Source: DATAVB01 sp040414495
GTDB taxonomy: Bacteria > Actinomycetota > Actinomycetes > Mycobacteriales > QHCD01
Assembly: GCA_040414495.1 (NCBI GenBank)
Contig: JBEDUI010000282.1
Span: 14,409 to 78,408 of the forward strand
Direction of reading: 5' to 3'
Length of the DNA stretch: 64,000 nucleotides
Positions 44,628 to 54,288 of the stretch are shown piece by piece. The position numbers and the translations under genes were made by a program. The first letter of the stretch is position 1. Each line of letters begins with the position of its first letter. Under the pieces are notes generated by a model. That model was not told where the DNA came from, made no database searches, and worked only from the letters and a program-made list of their open reading frames with translations.

Positions 44628-45752
44628 TCACAGCCACTTGCGCTTCTTGAAGACCAGGTAGAGCGCGCCGGACGTGATGAGCATCAGGGCCAACGCGAAC
44701 GGATAGCCGGCGATCCAGGTCAACTCGGGCATGTGCACGAAGTTCATGCCGTAGATCGTCCCGACCAGCGTGGGCGCGAACAGGATCGCCGCCCAGGCCG
44801 AGATCCGTTTCACTTCTTCGTTCTGGGCCAGGCTCGCCTCGGTCAGCGTCCGCATCTCGTCGTTCTGCTGCTGACCGACGAGTGTCGTGTGGACGGTCAA
44901 CGCATTCTGCAGCAACGCGCGGAAGGCGTCGGCCCGTTCGACGACCCGGATCGAGTGGTCGAGCACGTCGCGCAGGTTGCGCTGCAACTCAACGTCCACT
45001 TCGTGCTTGTCGACGCCCTGGTGCAGCCGTTCCAGCATGTCCACCAGCGGGTGAGTTGCCCGTTGAAACTCCATGACCTCGCGGAAGAGGTCGTAGATAC
45101 GGCGGGATACGGCGGGATCGCCGCTGAAAAGCTGGTCCTCGATCTCGTCGATGTCGTTCTCCAGCCCGGCCACGACCGGCCCGTATTCGTCCACGAGCTG
45201 GTCCAACACCGCGTATAGCACGGCTTCCGGGCCCGACCGCAGCAGCTCGGCTGAGTTCTCCAGCCGGCGCCGAACCTGATGCAGGTCCGGCGTTTCGGCG
45301 TGCCGCACGGTGACGACGAAATCCGGACCGATGAACGCGTGCAGCTCGCCGAACTCCACCTTCTCGCTGTCATCGAGATACCGGGCCGGACGCAACACGA
45401 CGAACAGCGTGGAGCCGTACCGCTCCAGCTTCGGCCGTTGGTGCGCGGAAATCGCGTCCTCGACCGCCAGCTTGTGCAGGTCGAACTCGCCGGCCACCGA
45501 CCGCAGCTCGCTCTCATCCGGACGGTAGAGCCCGATCCAGGCCATCCCGCCGTACTGGCGCAGCAATTGGTACGTCTCGTCCAGGCTCGTCGGCGTCGCC
45601 TTCCGATGCCCGTCCACGTAGATGCCGTTGTCAACCAGCACGGTCGCTCCCCGCGTCGTCAGCCCAGCACCACCACAGTGGACCACGGCGCCGATCGGTC
45701 GGCCACCGGTGGGTAATGGATTGGTCACCGCACGGTCCGCTTGCGTCGCCAC
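44628..45752 (-). CDS. CorA family Mg2+/Co2+ transporter
   Basis: 374 residues. Large acidic cytosolic domain, then two C-terminal helices with the pore motif YGMNFVHMPE and a basic end KKRKWL. Typical of CorA; the exact ion is not resolved by sequence. Convergent with the prm operon and divergent from kdp. Confidence 0.93.
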   Translation of the reverse strand: MATQADRAVTNPLPTGGRPIGAVVHCGGAGLTTRGATVLVDNGIYVDGHRKATPTSLDETYQLLRQYGGMAWIGLYRPDESELRSVAGEFDLHKLAVEDAISAHQRPKLERYGSTLFVVLRPARYLDDSEKVEFGELHAFIGPDFVVTVRHAETPDLHQVRRRLENSAELLRSGPEAVLYAVLDQLVDEYGPVVAGLENDIDEIEDQLFSGDPAVSRRIYDLFREVMEFQRATHPLVDMLERLHQGVDKHEVDVELQRNLRDVLDHSIRVVERADAFRALLQNALTVHTTLVGQQQNDEMRTLTEASLAQNEEVKRISAWAAILFAPTLVGTIYGMNFVHMPELTWIAGYPFALALMLITSGALYLVFKKRKWL

Positions 45753-45844
45753 CGTTACACCGAATCGCGACGTTCACCGATTTTCTACCGCGGGCGCCGT
45801 CTCCTTTACCTCGTGGTTACCCCACCCGGACCGATGCTGATGTC

Positions 45845-45928
45845 ATGGCTGACGTTCTTGTGGTTATCGGGATCATCGCTTTCATCGGTCTGGGTCTCGG
45901 GTTGATCTGGGGACTGGAGCGGGTGTGA
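45845..45928 (+). CDS. 27-aa membrane peptide upstream of kdpF
   Basis: A single transmembrane helix, MADVLVVIGIIAF and then GLGLGLIWGLERV. Its TGA overlaps the kdpF GTG (GTGTGA). Similar mini-proteins precede kdpF in other actinobacteria (recollection), but no name or role is assigned. Probably a companion of the Kdp pump. No strong ribosome site. Confidence 0.6.
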   Translation: MADVLVVIGIIAFIGLGLGLIWGLERV

Positions 45929-46014
45929 GCGCCTCCGAAATAGTTCTCTTCATTCTGTCGATCGCCGTGTTCATCTATCTCGGCGTCGCCCTCTTCAAGG
46001 CTGAGTGGTTCTAA
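45925..46014 (+). CDS. kdpF: KdpF, small stabilising subunit
   Basis: 29 residues: one helix with the family ending YLGVALFKAEWF. Overlaps the preceding peptide stop and the kdpA ATG (TAATG). KdpF stabilises the KdpABC complex. Too short for normal gene callers. Confidence 0.85.
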   Translation: MSASEIVLFILSIAVFIYLGVALFKAEWF

Positions 46015-47705
46015 TGTCCTTTACCTGGACGATTATCGCCCTGGTAGTAGCTCTCGGCTTGTGCTGGCGTTTTCTCGGCGCCTATATGGTCGCGGTTTTC
46101 GACGGCCGCACGCGATGGTTGGCATGGGCCGAACGCCCGCTATACCGGCTCTTGCGGGTGGACCCGAAGAGCGAACAATCGTGGCAGCGGTACGCGGCGT
46201 CGGTGATCTGGTTCTCCGGGGTCGCGTTGCTGATCAGCTACGGCATTTTCCGGTTGCAGGGCCATCTGCCGTTCAACCCGCAACACCAACCCGGAGTGAC
46301 CCAGTCGCTGTCCTGGAACACGGCCGTGTCGTTCGTCACCAACACGAACTGGCAGGCCTATTCCGGTGAGTCGACGATGTCCTATCTCTCGCAGATGGGC
46401 GCGTTGGCGGTCCAGAACTTCCTGTCCGCGGCCGTCGGCATCGCGGTCGCAGTGGCGTTGATACGGGGATTTGCCCGCAAGGGTTCGAAGACGATCGGCA
46501 ATTTCTGGGTCGATTTGAGCCGCGGCACGCTGTACGTGCTGCTGCCGATCGCCTTTATCGCGGCGATCGTCTTCGTCGGCCAGGGCGCGTTGCAGACGCT
46601 GTCCGGCCCGGCGCACGTGCACGACGCGCTGAACGGCGTGAGCCAGACGCTGCCGCGCGGCCCGATCGCCTCCCAGGAGGTCATCAAGCAGTTGGGCACG
46701 AACGGCGGCGGCTTCTTCAACGCCAACGGCGCCGGTCCGTTCGAAAACCCGACCGGACTGACGAATTTCCTGTCCTGCCTGCTGATTCTGTGCATCCCGG
46801 TCGCGTTGACCTACACCTTCGGCAAGATGGTGTTCAGCCTGCGCCAGGGTGTGGCGATTCTCGCCGTCATGGCCGTGATCTTCGGTGGCTGGCTGAGCAT
46901 CGCCGCGACGTCCGAGCACCAGGGCAATCCGGCCGTGAGCGCCGCCGGTGTCACCCAACAACCGGGCGGAAATATGGAAGGCAAGGAGACCAGATTCGGC
47001 CCCTTGTCCTCCTCGCTCTACGACGTAACCTCCACCCAGACCTCGACCGGAAGTGTCGACTCGGCCGCCGATTCCTACACGCCCATGGGCGGATTCGCCA
47101 TGCTCACCGGCATGATGCTCGGTGAGGTCAGCCCGGGCGGTGTCGGCACCGGCCTGTATTCGATATTGCTGTTCGCCGTTATCACGGTCTTTATCGGCGG
47201 GTTGATGGTTGGCCGAACACCGGAGTACTTAGGCAAGAAAATACAGGCCAGGGAGGTGAAGCTGGCCGCCCTGGGCGTCCTGGTCATGCCCATCACCGTG
47301 TTGGTGCTGACCGCGATAGCGGTGTCTGTCCATGCTGGACAGATAGGCCCGCTCAATAATGGACCGCACGGTTTCAGCGAGATCCTGTACGCCTACACCT
47401 CGCAAACGAACAACAACGGGTCCGCATTCGGTGGACTGTCCGCCAACTCGGCGTTCTACAACATCACCGGCACGATCGGCCTGCTCATGGGCCGGTTCGC
47501 GATCATCATTCCGGTGCTGGCGTTGGCCGGAAGCCTGGCGGCCAAGAAGGTCGTCGCGGCCGGGCTGGGTACGTTCCGTACTGACAAGCCGATCTTCGTC
47601 GGCTTGTTGACCGGCGTGATTCTGATCGTCGGCGGTCTGACGTTCTTCCCGGCCGTATCGCTCGGCCCGATTGTCGAACAGCTCAGTCACGGGCAGTTCT
47701 TCTGA
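46014..47705 (+). CDS. kdpA: K+-transporting ATPase subunit A (channel-like)
   Basis: 563 residues, about ten helices. Selectivity-filter-like regions include FVTNTNWQAYSGE and NGGGFFNANGAGPFENPTG, typical of KdpA. Forms the K+ path of the high-affinity pump. Coupled to kdpF. Confidence 0.96.
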   Translation: MSFTWTIIALVVALGLCWRFLGAYMVAVFDGRTRWLAWAERPLYRLLRVDPKSEQSWQRYAASVIWFSGVALLISYGIFRLQGHLPFNPQHQPGVTQSLSWNTAVSFVTNTNWQAYSGESTMSYLSQMGALAVQNFLSAAVGIAVAVALIRGFARKGSKTIGNFWVDLSRGTLYVLLPIAFIAAIVFVGQGALQTLSGPAHVHDALNGVSQTLPRGPIASQEVIKQLGTNGGGFFNANGAGPFENPTGLTNFLSCLLILCIPVALTYTFGKMVFSLRQGVAILAVMAVIFGGWLSIAATSEHQGNPAVSAAGVTQQPGGNMEGKETRFGPLSSSLYDVTSTQTSTGSVDSAADSYTPMGGFAMLTGMMLGEVSPGGVGTGLYSILLFAVITVFIGGLMVGRTPEYLGKKIQAREVKLAALGVLVMPITVLVLTAIAVSVHAGQIGPLNNGPHGFSEILYAYTSQTNNNGSAFGGLSANSAFYNITGTIGLLMGRFAIIIPVLALAGSLAAKKVVAAGLGTFRTDKPIFVGLLTGVILIVGGLTFFPAVSLGPIVEQLSHGQFF

Positions 47706-47780
47706 TGTGCACCCCTATCTCCACGTCTACTGTGACGGGCCTTGCGCCGGCGGCCTACGCCGACAGGAAAGGTTATTCTA

Positions 47781-49883
47781 ATGTCTGAAAGCGGCGTCCT
47801 GCACCAGGAAAGTCGCCAGTCGGCCGGACCTGGCTCCAATGGTGAACCCGGCGGGTCCGGGCCACGCGGCGTCGTGAACCGGCGCAGCCTGTTCGACCCG
47901 GAAATCATGCGGCACTCGGCGATCGAGGCCGTACGCAAGCTTGATCCGCGCCAGCAGATCAAGAATCCGGTGATGTTCGTCGTGCTGATCGGCACCGTCA
48001 TCACGCTGGTCGAATCGTTCGCGCATTCCAGCGTATTCGCGTGGCTGGTATTCATCTGGTTGCTGTTGACCGTGCTGTTCGCCAATTTCGCCGAGGCAAT
48101 GGCCGAGGGACGGGGAAAGGCGCAGGCCGACGCGCTGCGTAAAACCCGTACCCAGACCGATGCCCGGCGGCTGCGGCCCGACGCAACCGAAGAAGCCGTC
48201 GCCGCGGCCGAACTGTCCCTGGGCGACCTGGTGGTGTGTGAGGCCGGTGACGTGATTCCCTCCGACGGGGAAATTACCGAGGGCGCGGCCTCGATCGATG
48301 AATCGGCGATCACCGGTGAATCCGCGCCGGTCATCCGCGAATCCGGCGGCGACCGGTCCGCGGTCACCGGCGGTACCAAGGTCCTTTCCGACCGGATCGT
48401 CGTACGGATCACAGCCGAGCCCGGACACACGTTCCTGGACCGGATGATCGGTCTGGTCGAAGGGGCGCGGCGGCAGAAGACACCGAACGAAATCGCGCTG
48501 ACGATTCTGTTGGCGGCATTGACGATTATCTTCGTTCCGGTTGTGGTTGTGCTCGCTCCGTTCGGTCATTTCGCCGGTGCCAGCGTCGCCGTGATCGTGC
48601 TTGTCGCGTTGATCGTGTGTCTTATTCCGACCACCATCGGGGCGCTGCTCTCGGCGATCGGTGTGGCCGGCATGGACCGGCTCGTGCAACGAAATGTGCT
48701 GGCGATGAGCGGTCGCGCCGTCGAGGCGGCTGGCGACGTGCAGACGCTGCTGTTGGACAAGACCGGCACAATCACGCTGGGAAACCGCATGGCCTCGACA
48801 TTCCATCCGGTCGACGGCCACGACGAGCAGGAATTGGCCAGCGCGGCGCAATTGTCATCGCTGGCCGACGAAACGCCCGAGGGCCGTTCGATCGTCGTGC
48901 TGGCCAAGGAGCGGTGCGGTATCAGGGAACGGGATCTGGCCCCCGAGCATGTATTCGTACCGTTCAGCGCCACCACCAGAATGTCCGGGCTGACTATCGA
49001 GGGCCGCGAAATTCGCAAGGGTGCGGCCGAGGCGGTGAAGCGCTGGGTGAGCGAGCAGGGCGGCATTGTTCCGGCCGAACTCGACCAGATCGTGGAACGG
49101 GTTTCCCGGGCCGGATCCACCCCGCTCGTGGTCGCCGACGGAACCCACGTACTGGGCGTGGTGGAACTCAAGGACGTGGTCAAGCAGGGCATCGCGGAAC
49201 GGTTCGCCGAAATGCGCCGGATCGGTATTCGTACCGTCATGATCACCGGCGACAACCCGCTGACCGCGGCCGCGATCGCCCAGGAGGCCGGCGTTGACGA
49301 CTACCTCGCCGAGGCCACACCGGACGCGAAAATGCAGCTCATCAAGACCGAGCAGGAGGGCGGCAAACTGGTCGCGATGACCGGTGACGGCACCAACGAC
49401 GCGCCAGCGCTGGCCCAGGCCGACGTCGGCGTCGCGATGAACACCGGTACCACCGCGGCGAAAGAGGCCGGCAACATGGTCGACCTCGATTCCAACCCGA
49501 CCAAGCTCATTGAGATCGTCGAGATCGGAAAGCAGCTGCTGATCACCCGGGGCGCGCTCACCACGTTTTCCATCGCGAACGACGTGGCGAAATACTTCGC
49601 CATTATTCCGGCCCTGTTCCTGGCGACGTATCCGCAGCTGAAGGCCCTGAACATCATGGACCTGCACAGTCCGCAGAGCGCCATCCTTTCCGCGGTCATT
49701 TTCAACGCGCTGATCATTGTCGCGTTGATTCCGCTCGCCCTGCGCGGCGTGCGGTTCCGAGCCAGCAGCGCCACGGCGATCCTGCGGCGCAACGTGCTCA
49801 TCTACGGCGTCGGCGGACTGATCCTGCCGTTCGCCGGAATCAAGATCATCGACCTGATCCTCACCGCCACCGGAGCTTTCTGA
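47781..49883 (+). CDS. kdpB: K+-transporting ATPase subunit B (P-type)
   Basis: 700 residues. Phosphorylation motif DKTGTITLGN with Asp326, actuator TGES (ITGESAPV), hinge MTGDGTNDAPALA and ATP site KGAAEAVKR. Hydrolyses ATP for K+ import. AGGAAAGG precedes the ATG. 75-base gap after kdpA. Confidence 0.97.
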   Translation: MSESGVLHQESRQSAGPGSNGEPGGSGPRGVVNRRSLFDPEIMRHSAIEAVRKLDPRQQIKNPVMFVVLIGTVITLVESFAHSSVFAWLVFIWLLLTVLFANFAEAMAEGRGKAQADALRKTRTQTDARRLRPDATEEAVAAAELSLGDLVVCEAGDVIPSDGEITEGAASIDESAITGESAPVIRESGGDRSAVTGGTKVLSDRIVVRITAEPGHTFLDRMIGLVEGARRQKTPNEIALTILLAALTIIFVPVVVVLAPFGHFAGASVAVIVLVALIVCLIPTTIGALLSAIGVAGMDRLVQRNVLAMSGRAVEAAGDVQTLLLDKTGTITLGNRMASTFHPVDGHDEQELASAAQLSSLADETPEGRSIVVLAKERCGIRERDLAPEHVFVPFSATTRMSGLTIEGREIRKGAAEAVKRWVSEQGGIVPAELDQIVERVSRAGSTPLVVADGTHVLGVVELKDVVKQGIAERFAEMRRIGIRTVMITGDNPLTAAAIAQEAGVDDYLAEATPDAKMQLIKTEQEGGKLVAMTGDGTNDAPALAQADVGVAMNTGTTAAKEAGNMVDLDSNPTKLIEIVEIGKQLLITRGALTTFSIANDVAKYFAIIPALFLATYPQLKALNIMDLHSPQSAILSAVIFNALIIVALIPLALRGVRFRASSATAILRRNVLIYGVGGLILPFAGIKIIDLILTATGAF

Positions 49884-50413
49884 TGTTGCTGAACTTACGC
49901 CGCGCGGTGTTGATTTCCATTGCGTTCTTCGTACTGCTCGGATTGGCCTATCCGTTGGCCGAGACCGGGATCGGGCAGGCGCTCTTTTCCCACAACGCCA
50001 ACGGTTCGATCGGTAAGAACGGCTCGTCGCTGGTCGGGCAGCAGTGGTCTGGTCCACAGTGGTTTCACGGCCGGGCCGACTCCGACGACCCGATGGTGAC
50101 CGGTGGTTCGAACCTCGGCCCGCGCTCGAAGGCGCTGGTTGACGCGGTAAAGAAGGAAAAGGCGGCTCTGCAGAAACAGGGCGTCGCGATCTCCTCGAAC
50201 CTGGTCACCACATCCGGCAGTGGGGTCGACCCGGACATCACGCCGGCCGACGCTTACGCGCAGGTCGCGAACGTCGCCTCCGCCCGGCACCTGCCCACCC
50301 AGCAGGTGCGGCAGTTGGTCGACGAGCACAAGAACGGTCCACAGTACGGGTTCCTGGGCAATTCCACGGTGAATGTGCTGGAACTCAACGAGGCGCTCGT
50401 CGGCTTGCGATGA
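49883..50413 (+). CDS. kdpC: K+-transporting ATPase subunit C
   Basis: 176 residues. One N-terminal helix (LISIAFFVLLGLAYPL), then the conserved QQWSGPQWFHGRADSDDPM, NLGPRSKAL and the ending NVLELNEALV. Assists ATP binding by KdpB. One-base overlap with kdpB and four-base overlap with the KdpD-like gene. Confidence 0.95.
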   Translation: MLLNLRRAVLISIAFFVLLGLAYPLAETGIGQALFSHNANGSIGKNGSSLVGQQWSGPQWFHGRADSDDPMVTGGSNLGPRSKALVDAVKKEKAALQKQGVAISSNLVTTSGSGVDPDITPADAYAQVANVASARHLPTQQVRQLVDEHKNGPQYGFLGNSTVNVLELNEALVGLR

Positions 50414-51945
50414 GAAACCCGCAGACAACCACGCTGCTGCCGGGCGAGGACTTCCTCGCCCGGCACGTGGCCGAGATCATCGCGCCGCGCTCCCTGCACA
50501 TCACCGGCACGATCGTGGCGACCGCGACCATTTCGGTCGGCCGCGCCTACGGCTACGAGTGCACTGTGGACGACGGCACCGGCCGGTTGGATATCGTCTA
50601 CCTCGGTCGCCGCGCCGTGGCTGGCCTGCGGACCGGGGTGCGAATCGCGGTGGAGGGGCGGGCCGGCCTGCGCGGCGACCGCCCGGTCGTGTGGAATCCG
50701 CGCTACCGCCTGGAGCCGGAGTCCGGGGCGGACAGTGCGCGGCCGCTGGCCGCGAAGGACCGGCGACCGGAGCACCACGAAGCCAGGGAAATCGTCGAGG
50801 CCGTCGGCCATTTCCGTATCTACCTCGGCGCGGCCGCCGGTGTTGGCAAAACCTGCGCGATGCTGCAGGAAGGACATCGCCGGGCCCACCGCGGCCGCGA
50901 CGTCGTGATCGGATTCGTGGAATCGCACGGCCGGCCGGTGACCGAGGCCAAAACGGCGGGCCTGGAAATCATTCCGCGTAAAACGGTGGAATACCGCGGC
51001 GCCACGTTCGAGGAAATGGACCTCGACGCGATCCTCGCCCGCCACCCCGAAATCGCCCTCGTCGATGAGCTCGCCCACACCAACGTGCCCGGCTCGGGAC
51101 GCAACGACAAGCGGTGGCAGGACATTCGCGAACTGCTGGCCGCCGACATCGACGTCATCACGACCGTCAACATCCAGCACCTGGAGAGCATCGCCGACAC
51201 GGTGGAACGGATCACCGGTGTGGCGGTCCGCGAACGCGTGCCGGACACCGTTGTCCGGCAGGCCGGGCAGATCGAGCTGGTCGACTCCTCCCCCGAGCAG
51301 CTGCGCCGTCGAATGGTGCACGGCAATATCTACCCGACCGAGTCCGTACAGCACGCGCTCAGTCATTTCTTCCGTACCGACAACCTCACCGCGCTACGCG
51401 AATTGACCCTGCGGTTTCTGGCCGACGAAACCGACGAGGAACTCGTCGAAGCCCTGCAACAGACCGAAACCCAAGCGCTGTGGGAAACCGCCGAACGCAT
51501 TCTGGTCGGCGTCACCGCAGCCCCGGGCACCGATGCGGTGATCCGCCGGGCCTGCCGGATGGCGGCCCGGTTCAAGGCCGACCTGCACCTGGTGCACGTG
51601 GTCACCGGCGACGCCCGGCCCAGCGCGGACGACGGCATCGGTTCGCTGAAGCAACTCGGTCACGACGTCGGAGCACAGTGGACACAGATCCGGGCCGACG
51701 ATCCGGCTCAGGCGCTGATGGAGTTCGCTCGGCAGCGCCAGATCACCCAGATCGTGCTCGGACCGAGCCAACGCAGCCGGTGGCAGGAACTGCTCAGCCG
51801 AGGGTCCCGGGTCAAACGGATCTCCCGACTAGCCTCGGCCGCGGGCATCGACGTACACATCATCGCCCGGTCGCAGCCGCCGCTCGTACCGAAGGAGCCG
51901 CCCTGCTACGAAGCCGCCGGCCGCAGGGTGGACTCCGACCGGTGA
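50410..51945 (+). CDS. OB-fold fused to KdpD sensor/Usp domains (split KdpD, N-half)
   Basis: 511 residues. An OB-fold (about 28-103; LHITGTIVATATIS, DDGTGRLDIVYLGRR) precedes the KdpD sensor domain with Walker A GAAAGVGKT at 140-148 and DELAHTNVPGSGRNDKRWQD, then a Usp domain (about 370-490) ending in RISRLASAAGIDVHIIA. There are no transmembrane or kinase domains; those are in the next gene. OB proteins of this kind occur near trk/ceo potassium genes in mycobacteria (recollection). ATGA overlap with kdpC. Confidence 0.9.
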   Translation: MRNPQTTTLLPGEDFLARHVAEIIAPRSLHITGTIVATATISVGRAYGYECTVDDGTGRLDIVYLGRRAVAGLRTGVRIAVEGRAGLRGDRPVVWNPRYRLEPESGADSARPLAAKDRRPEHHEAREIVEAVGHFRIYLGAAAGVGKTCAMLQEGHRRAHRGRDVVIGFVESHGRPVTEAKTAGLEIIPRKTVEYRGATFEEMDLDAILARHPEIALVDELAHTNVPGSGRNDKRWQDIRELLAADIDVITTVNIQHLESIADTVERITGVAVRERVPDTVVRQAGQIELVDSSPEQLRRRMVHGNIYPTESVQHALSHFFRTDNLTALRELTLRFLADETDEELVEALQQTETQALWETAERILVGVTAAPGTDAVIRRACRMAARFKADLHLVHVVTGDARPSADDGIGSLKQLGHDVGAQWTQIRADDPAQALMEFARQRQITQIVLGPSQRSRWQELLSRGSRVKRISRLASAAGIDVHIIARSQPPLVPKEPPCYEAAGRRVDSDR

Positions 51946-51974
51946 GCAATACTGGATAAGGCTGGCAGGAGGAT

Positions 51975-53492
51975 GTGACCACGGACCACACAACGATGCG
52001 ACGCAATCTGATCGGCTCATTGGCGGCGCTGGCCAGCATCGCCGTGCTGACCGCGATCATGCTGCCGTTGCGCGAGCACCTCAGCATCGCCACCAGCGCC
52101 CTGGTGCTGGTGGTTCCGGTCGTTATCGGTGTGGTTGCGGGCGGTTTTGTCGCCGGCGCGGTGAGCGTCACGTTCGGGTTCCTGGTTTACGACTTCCTGT
52201 TCATTCCGCCGTATCTGACCCTCAACGTCGGTGCGCTGGAGAACTGGACGGCGCTGGGTGTGTACGCCGTGGTGATGCTGCCGGTCGCCCGCGTGGTGGC
52301 CGGGATGAACTCGGCCCGGGAAAAAGCAAGTCGGCGCGGCAACGAGATCCGTGAGCTGTTCGAGCTGTCCGGTCTGCTGGTCGAGGACAAACCGCTCGAT
52401 GAGCTGCTGTCGGTGATCGTCACCACGCTGCACGACCTGTTCGACGCCCGGCAGGTCGCGCTGCTGCTCCCCCGCGACGGTGTGTTGGACATCGTCGCCG
52501 CCGCCGGCGCGCCGCTGACCGCCGCCCAGCAGGCTCGGGTGCTGCCCCGCCCGGGCGAGCTGGCCAGTCTGGATACCTACCGCTCCGAATCGGGCGATCT
52601 CTTTACGTTGGCGCTGATCGCGGCCGGCCGGCCGATCGGGCTGCTGGTCGTCTCCGGCCGGAAGCTAGCCAGTCAGGACCGCGAACCATTGCTGCTGTTC
52701 GCGAACCAGATCGCCCTGGCGGTGGAACGGGCGCAGCTGCGCGAACAGGCGCTGCATACCGAACTGACCGAGGAGGTCGAGCGGCTGGCCCGGATGCTGG
52801 TGGCCGCGGTCTCGCACGACCTGCGCGCGCCGTTGGCTTCGATCAAAGCCTCCTCCTCCAGCCTGGCCGACCCGGCCCTGGACATCGACCCAGTTGCACG
52901 ACGGGGCTTGGCCGCGTTGATTGACGGGCAGGTCGACCGGCTCGCGGTACTGGTCAGCAGCCTGCTGGATATGAGCCGGGTGCAGGCCGGGATGCTGCAG
53001 CCGCGGCGCACGATCACCTCGCTGGCCGACCTGCTGTCCACTGTGGTCGGTGACCTGGGCCCGGCTCTGCGCAACCGGCCGCCGCAGGTGGATCTGCCGC
53101 CCGACCTGCCCCCGATCGACGTCGACCTGATGCTGATTTCCCGCGTTGTGGTCAACCTGCTGGAGAACGCCGCTCGGTACAGTCCCAAGGGCGCGCCGAT
53201 CATGATCGCCGCCGAGTTGACCCGGCCGGACACGATCACGGTGTCGGTCACCGATCATGGTCCGGGCGTGAGTCCCGACCGGCGCAGCGAGATCTTCGGC
53301 CTGTTCATCCGGCGCGCCGGCGACTCCGGCACCGGACTGGGCCTGGCCATCGCCAAGGCTTTTATCGAGGCACACGCGCAACGCATCTGGGTCGAGGACG
53401 CACCCGGCGGCGGCGCGCGGTTCCGTTTCACGCTGCCGGTCGCAGCGGCCCTACCCGAGGAGCCACAGGTTGTCTCGCATCCTCATCATTGA
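51975..53492 (+). CDS. KdpD C-half: DUF4118-GAF-histidine kinase
   Basis: 505 residues. Four transmembrane helices (DUF4118, about 8-110), GAF (about 135-250), HisKA with AAVSHDLRAPLASIKAS and HATPase with NLLENAARYSPKG and GTGLGLAIAKAF. No KdpD Walker domain, which is in the preceding protein; the two probably form one receptor. GTG follows GGAGG closely. Ends overlapping the kdpE TTG. Confidence 0.9.
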   Translation: MTTDHTTMRRNLIGSLAALASIAVLTAIMLPLREHLSIATSALVLVVPVVIGVVAGGFVAGAVSVTFGFLVYDFLFIPPYLTLNVGALENWTALGVYAVVMLPVARVVAGMNSAREKASRRGNEIRELFELSGLLVEDKPLDELLSVIVTTLHDLFDARQVALLLPRDGVLDIVAAAGAPLTAAQQARVLPRPGELASLDTYRSESGDLFTLALIAAGRPIGLLVVSGRKLASQDREPLLLFANQIALAVERAQLREQALHTELTEEVERLARMLVAAVSHDLRAPLASIKASSSSLADPALDIDPVARRGLAALIDGQVDRLAVLVSSLLDMSRVQAGMLQPRRTITSLADLLSTVVGDLGPALRNRPPQVDLPPDLPPIDVDLMLISRVVVNLLENAARYSPKGAPIMIAAELTRPDTITVSVTDHGPGVSPDRRSEIFGLFIRRAGDSGTGLGLAIAKAFIEAHAQRIWVEDAPGGGARFRFTLPVAAALPEEPQVVSHPHH

Positions 53493-54156
53493 CGACGATG
53501 TCGACCTACTGAACGCCTGCACAGTGGGCCTGCAGGCGCTGGGCCACACCGTGCTCACCGCCGAAACCGGCAACGAAGGGCTCAGCGAGGTGGCGCTGAA
53601 CAAACCCGAGGTCATCATTCTCGACCTGGGCCTGCCGGACCTGGACGGCCTGGATGTCTGCAGCCGGATTCGCAGTTGGACCGATATCCCGATCGTGGTT
53701 CTCTCGGCCACCAGTTCCGAGGACCGCAAGGTCGATGCGCTGGACGGCGGCGCCGATGACTACATGACCAAGCCGTTCGGCATGCGCGAGCTGGACGCCC
53801 GGGTCCGGGTCGCGATCCGGCACCAGACCAGCGACGCCGACCGGGAGAATTCCACCCAGCTCGAGGTCGGGCCGTTGCACCTGGATTTGCTGCATTACGA
53901 GGCCACGTACGAGGGCCGCCCGGTCGATCTGACGCCACGGGAATTCGATTTTCTCGCTTTTCTGGCCCGGCACGTCGGCAAGGTCTGCACCCGCCGGATG
54001 ATTCTGGAAAACGTATGGGGTCCGGCGTACGAACGCGAGCTGCACTATCTGAAGGTGTACGCGTACCGGATTCGTAAAAAGCTGCACGACGAGGACGGGA
54101 AATTCCTGCAGAACGACCCGTCGGTCGGTTATCGACTCGCACCGCCGCCCGAATAG
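53470..54156 (+). CDS. kdpE: KdpE response regulator
   Basis: 228 residues, OmpR/PhoB type. Receiver with DDD near residue 8 and phospho-Asp in VIILDLGLPDLDG; winged helix with LTPREFDFLAFLARHVGKVCTRRMI and the final VGYRLAPP. TTG start with GAGGAG eight bases before. Expected to control kdpFABC. Confidence 0.95.
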   Translation: MSRILIIDDDVDLLNACTVGLQALGHTVLTAETGNEGLSEVALNKPEVIILDLGLPDLDGLDVCSRIRSWTDIPIVVLSATSSEDRKVDALDGGADDYMTKPFGMRELDARVRVAIRHQTSDADRENSTQLEVGPLHLDLLHYEATYEGRPVDLTPREFDFLAFLARHVGKVCTRRMILENVWGPAYERELHYLKVYAYRIRKKLHDEDGKFLQNDPSVGYRLAPPPE

Positions 54157-54196
54157 CTCGTACAGCCCGCTGCTCCGCCGGTCCCACACTGCTGCT

Positions 54197-54276
54197 GAAA
54201 GTTGATCATGAAGTCTCCTGCGCGACACGCCGACGACACGCCGAGAGGTTCGCCTGTAACTTCATGATCAACTTTC
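54197..54276. repeat. 18-bp perfect inverted repeat between convergent genes
   Basis: GAAAGTTGATCATGAAGT (54197-54214) and its exact complement (54259-54276) are separated by 44 bases containing GACACGCCGACGACACGCCG. Lies between convergent kdpE and hxlR. Bidirectional terminator or mobile-repeat remnant; no T-run. Confidence 0.7.
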
Positions 54277-54288
54277 GGAGCGTGAATG

